Positions 61,586 through 64,000 of a DNA stretch of 64,000 nt are shown piece by piece. The position numbers and the translations under genes were made by a program. This stretch comes from Cohnella sp. GbtcB17 (GTDB lineage: Bacteria; Bacillota; Bacilli; Paenibacillales; Paenibacillaceae): positions 186,001-250,000 of the forward strand of contig NZ_JAGXJW010000002.1 of assembly GCF_019091135.1 (NCBI RefSeq), given 5' to 3'. The notes under the pieces were generated by a model, which made no database searches, had not been told where the DNA came from, and saw only the letters and a list, made by a program, of their open reading frames with translations. The number at the start of each line of letters is the position of its first letter. The stretch's first letter is position 1.

Positions 61586-62040
61586 GGTCATGCAGATTGC
61601 TCACCTGTCAGAACGTATGGCATCGGACTCAGGAGACGTTATTTCGTAAAAACGGGTCCAATTGCCACTGGTTGCGGACTGGAATGACGTTACGACCCGG
61701 CATCAGGGCCGAATAAGGCTTTTCATCCCGCAATAACGTCCGCTGAGTCCGCAAACGGCCCGCGAATCGCGATAGCAACAGAATAACGGCCCCTCGGTCC
61801 GTCTCTTCTACGCGTACGCGATCATGCGCAAAAACGCCGGACGCGCGAGCAGCCACGCCTCACCCGTCGGCGGATGATCCTGTTGAAAAGCTGCGCGCAC
61901 ACCGATCGCCCACTTGATGCTATTCCGCACATTTTCACCCCACTTATTGTTATTTTAGACAGACGCGGCTACATACGAGAAATTGCATGTGAAGACCAAC
62001 TCCAACTTTTCATTGACGGCCATCCATTTGTTGGATACAA
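61586..62040. other. Non-coding region with an inverted-repeat element
   Basis: No credible gene. Imperfect 20-bp inverted repeats occur at 61624-61643 and 61732-61751 (CGGACTCAGGAGACGTTATT against AATAACGTCCGCTGAGTCCG, 18 of 20 bases pair). The segment between them (88 bp) has further short repeats of ATGACGTTACG type. It could be a small mobile or structured element. The remainder shows nothing I can identify. Confidence 0.55.
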
Positions 62041-62043
62041 TTC

Positions 62044-62064
62044 AAATTGTAATTTTTACGATTA
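62044..62064 (+). promoter_or_regulatory. Zur box upstream of cntK
   Basis: AAATTGTAAT and TTTACGATTA, separated by T, match the Bacillus-type Zur consensus AAATCGTAAT-n-ATTACGATTT at about 17-18 of 20 positions. It lies 45 bp before the cntK start. Zinc repression of the operon is inferred. Confidence 0.8.
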
Positions 62065-62108
62065 ACAACAATGACTCGCCCGCAATCCTATCCCTTGAGG
62101 TCGTGAAG

Positions 62109-62939
62109 ATGAGACGGGAAATCGAATTCGTCAAATGCAATCCCACGCAGAACATGACCCTGCTCGTGAAGTCCGCGCATCCGCGTGAGGATCAGCCCCG
62201 AATCGCCGCCAATTTGATGTCCTACGACCATGTCTATGCCGAACAGGTGGGCTTTATCGAAGCGTCGCGCGATCGCGGCGCCGAGGCGTATCTGCAGATG
62301 GCAGGCGGAGAGTTCTGCGGCAATGCGTGCATGTCGCTGGCGGCTTATCTTGCGTCGGAGCGGGAGCTCCGCCCCGGCGAGACGACCGAGATCGTGCTGG
62401 AGACGTCCGGCACCGATCGATTGGTCGCCTGTCGGGTCAAGCGGTGTTCGGACGGCTACAGCTGCGCCATCGACATGCCTGTTCCTTCGAAGGTGATGCC
62501 TAAAGTAGTCGACTACGAAGGCGAGCCGCTGAGCCTGGTCGTGGTCACCTACCCTGGCTTCTACCATCTCGTCATGGAGGTCGAACAGTTCGATGCGGAG
62601 GTCAGACGGAAGGCGGAAGGTCTGGCCAAACTCCTCGGCACGCTATCTGACGCGGCTGTCATCGGGGTTATGCTGTTCAGGCCCGATTCGAACGAGATGG
62701 CGCCCCTCATTTACGTGCCGGCCCTCGACAGTCTGATCTGGGAGCGAGGCTGCGGCTCGGGCACGGCTTCGCTCGGCGCCAGTCTGTCCCGGCAGCGCAA
62801 AGGCGCCGTATCCGTGCCGGTACGGCAGCCCGGCGGCACCATCCATGTCTCGGCCGACTTCGCGCAGGACAAGGTGACGTCGCTTTGCATCGAAGGCATC
62901 GTCGGCATTGTCGCCGACGGCAGAGCGTTTATCGAATGA
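62109..62939 (+). CDS. cntK: Histidine racemase CntK-like (opine metallophore synthesis)
   Basis: A 276-residue DapF-fold racemase. The blocks EFVKCNPTQNMTLLVKS, VYAEQVGFIE, GGEFCGNACMS (first catalytic Cys) and LIWERGCGSGTAS (second catalytic Cys) match my recollection of Staphylococcus aureus CntK, which makes D-histidine for staphylopine. ATG 62109 follows CCCTTGAGGTCGTGAAG; the frame upstream to 61983 lies across the Zur box and is not used. It is the first gene of the operon and directly precedes cntL. Free histidine is the substrate. Confidence 0.93.
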   Translation: MRREIEFVKCNPTQNMTLLVKSAHPREDQPRIAANLMSYDHVYAEQVGFIEASRDRGAEAYLQMAGGEFCGNACMSLAAYLASERELRPGETTEIVLETSGTDRLVACRVKRCSDGYSCAIDMPVPSKVMPKVVDYEGEPLSLVVVTYPGFYHLVMEVEQFDAEVRRKAEGLAKLLGTLSDAAVIGVMLFRPDSNEMAPLIYVPALDSLIWERGCGSGTASLGASLSRQRKGAVSVPVRQPGGTIHVSADFAQDKVTSLCIEGIVGIVADGRAFIE

Positions 62940-62962
62940 CCATTCGAACGGAGGGATTAGCG

Positions 62963-63757
62963 TTGCATGCAGAGCAATTCAAAGGGCGGCTGAACGATTA
63001 CCATGATCGATTCGCGGCTTTGGCCGGCGCGTACGACGGGACGTCGAACCAAAGCGCGGCCCTAGAGGCAGTCATCGACGATTATGCCGCCTTCGTCATC
63101 GATGAAGACAGCCAGTGCGCATGGGCGAAGCTGGAAGCGCAACTGTCGGTTCCGCCGCTGCGCACCCTGATCGAGTCGCTCAGAAGCGCGTCGGCGCAGT
63201 GCGTCGCCATCATGGAGAAGTACCGGGCCATCCGGCTGCTGGAAGGACAGATCGAGCGAAGCGCCTACTTTCGCAATATCGAGTCGTGCATCGAGCAGGA
63301 GTTCGGCAGCTTTGGGGTGGGCAGCGACGCCACGATCGTACTCGTCGGGTCCGGCGCCTTCCCCATGACGCCCCTGTTCGTCGCAAGGCAGACCGGAGCC
63401 GCCGTGATCGGCGTCGATATCGACCCGGAAGCGATCGCATTGGGCAGACAAGTGATCGATCGCCTGGGCGAAGGGCTCGATATCCGGCTGGAGGGCGTAT
63501 CGGTCGACAAGCTGGAAGCAATCGGATCAGCCACGCACATCATTTTCAGCTCCACCGTTTCCGTCAAGTACGCGCTGCTGGACCGGTTGCACGGGCTGAC
63601 AGGCAGCGATGTCGTTGTGGCGATGCGGTACGGCGACCGTCTAAAGTCGTTGTTCAACTACCCGATGGAGCCGGTCGACGCGCGCAAGTGGCGGCTGGCC
63701 GAGACCGTGCTTCGCCCCGGTCAGGTGTTCGATATCGCCTTGTACCGGAAGGCTTGA
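62963..63757 (+). CDS. cntL: Nicotianamine synthase-like CntL (aminobutyryl transferase)
   Basis: A 264-residue nicotianamine-synthase-like enzyme that should transfer aminobutyrate from S-adenosylmethionine to histidine. The SAM-binding Rossmann region is seen in TIVLVGSGAFPMTPLFVAR and GVDIDPEAIALGR, with IIFSSTVSVKYALLDRL further on. TTG 62963 is chosen because GGAGGG lies 7 bases upstream; ATG 62936 overlaps the cntK stop but has no ribosome binding site. It lies between cntK and cntM. Confidence 0.9.
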   Translation: MHAEQFKGRLNDYHDRFAALAGAYDGTSNQSAALEAVIDDYAAFVIDEDSQCAWAKLEAQLSVPPLRTLIESLRSASAQCVAIMEKYRAIRLLEGQIERSAYFRNIESCIEQEFGSFGVGSDATIVLVGSGAFPMTPLFVARQTGAAVIGVDIDPEAIALGRQVIDRLGEGLDIRLEGVSVDKLEAIGSATHIIFSSTVSVKYALLDRLHGLTGSDVVVAMRYGDRLKSLFNYPMEPVDARKWRLAETVLRPGQVFDIALYRKA

Positions 63758-63791
63758 ACGTACGACAAACCGCACCGAACGGAGGCTGCTC

Positions 63792-64000
63792 ATGCAAGAA
63801 ACGATAAAACGTATTCTGATCGCGGGAACCGGTCCCGCGTCCGTTCAGATGGCGACGCTGCTCAAAAATGGGCCGGCGTGCGAAGTTGCCGTCGTCGGGA
63901 GACGTTCAATCCGGTCTGCGCCTTTCTTCGCGGCGCTGCATCGGGAAGGCGGACGAATCCGCGTCGAGGTACAGAACGACAAGCACGCCGCCGTTGGGGG
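63792..64000 (+). CDS. cntM: Opine dehydrogenase CntM-like, 5' part
   Basis: The first 69 codons of an opine dehydrogenase. IKRILIAGTGPASVQMATLLK is the N-terminal Rossmann motif (GxGxxxxQxA) seen in staphylopine dehydrogenase CntM. The enzyme should reductively join the CntL product to an alpha-keto acid (pyruvate or alpha-ketoglutarate) with NADPH. ATG 63792 follows GGAGGCTGCTC. It runs off the right edge, so the keto-acid pocket cannot be seen. Confidence 0.85.
   Translation, partial: MQETIKRILIAGTGPASVQMATLLKNGPACEVAVVGRRSIRSAPFFAALHREGGRIRVEVQNDKHAAVG

Noticed and set aside
61874-62065. 63-residue plus-strand frame before cntK
   Set aside because: It covers the Zur box and has no start signal or recognisable fold.

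Overview
The window looks like chromosomal DNA from a spore-forming, GC-moderate member of the Paenibacillaceae (Paenibacillus/Cohnella type). The evidence is strong AGGAGG ribosome binding sites with frequent TTG and GTG starts, an SLH-anchored surface protein, Spo0E-like phosphatase genes, stalk (copper-amine-oxidase-N-like) domains, an IS3 relic of a kind I recall from Paenibacillus, and many lipoproteins. No rRNA, tRNA or CRISPR array was seen.

Layout. 1-7853 (minus): the first ~2,600 codons of a giant secreted surface protein with a beta-propeller-like head, a beta-helix, Ig/cadherin-like domains, a CBM_X2-like domain and a tandem array of near-identical 72-residue repeats; it runs off the left edge. 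8.0-17.7 kb: ordinary metabolic and regulatory genes (aldo/keto reductase, MetX-like hydrolase with a divergent LysR gene, PBP2, VOC protein, SDR with a divergent HxlR gene, SRPBCC protein beside an ECF sigma factor with a SnoaL-like tail).

18.0-39.3 kb is an accessory region, in large parts AT-rich. It holds a secreted cassette (lipoprotein subtilase, large lipoprotein, secreted protein, 33-residue membrane peptide), an IS21 relic, a duplicated module (small helical protein plus Spo0E-like protein) flanking an XRE regulator, a lipoprotein and a PD-(D/E)XK-like protein, then a dynamin-like GTPase, a NERD/zinc-ribbon protein, a PLD-helicase with a MazG-like partner, a type II restriction-modification system with Vsr and a palindromic operator-like site, an IS3 relic and an OLD-family ATPase/TOPRIM nuclease. 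This resembles a defence island.

39.4-60.7 kb: lipoproteins, a 1,324-residue NHL/repeat/SLH surface protein, an LRR protein with a stalk domain, scattered immunity-like genes (DUF2314/DUF2185, DUF4303, CdiI-like), a GH63-like glycosidase with a divergent AraC regulator, a TSUP transporter, DinB, an RCC1-repeat protein, cupin and small membrane proteins, and an NAD-epimerase gene with a divergent TetR regulator. 62.0-64.0 kb: a near-consensus Zur box followed by cntK, cntL and the start of cntM, the core of a staphylopine/bacillopaline-type opine metallophore pathway, cut by the right edge.

Strongest functional predictions: the Zur-controlled cntKLM operon and the restriction-modification/Vsr locus. 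Most likely to hold undescribed biology: the AT-rich secreted protease cassette (18.0-22.1 kb) and the duplicated Spo0E-like module (22.7-25.6 kb).
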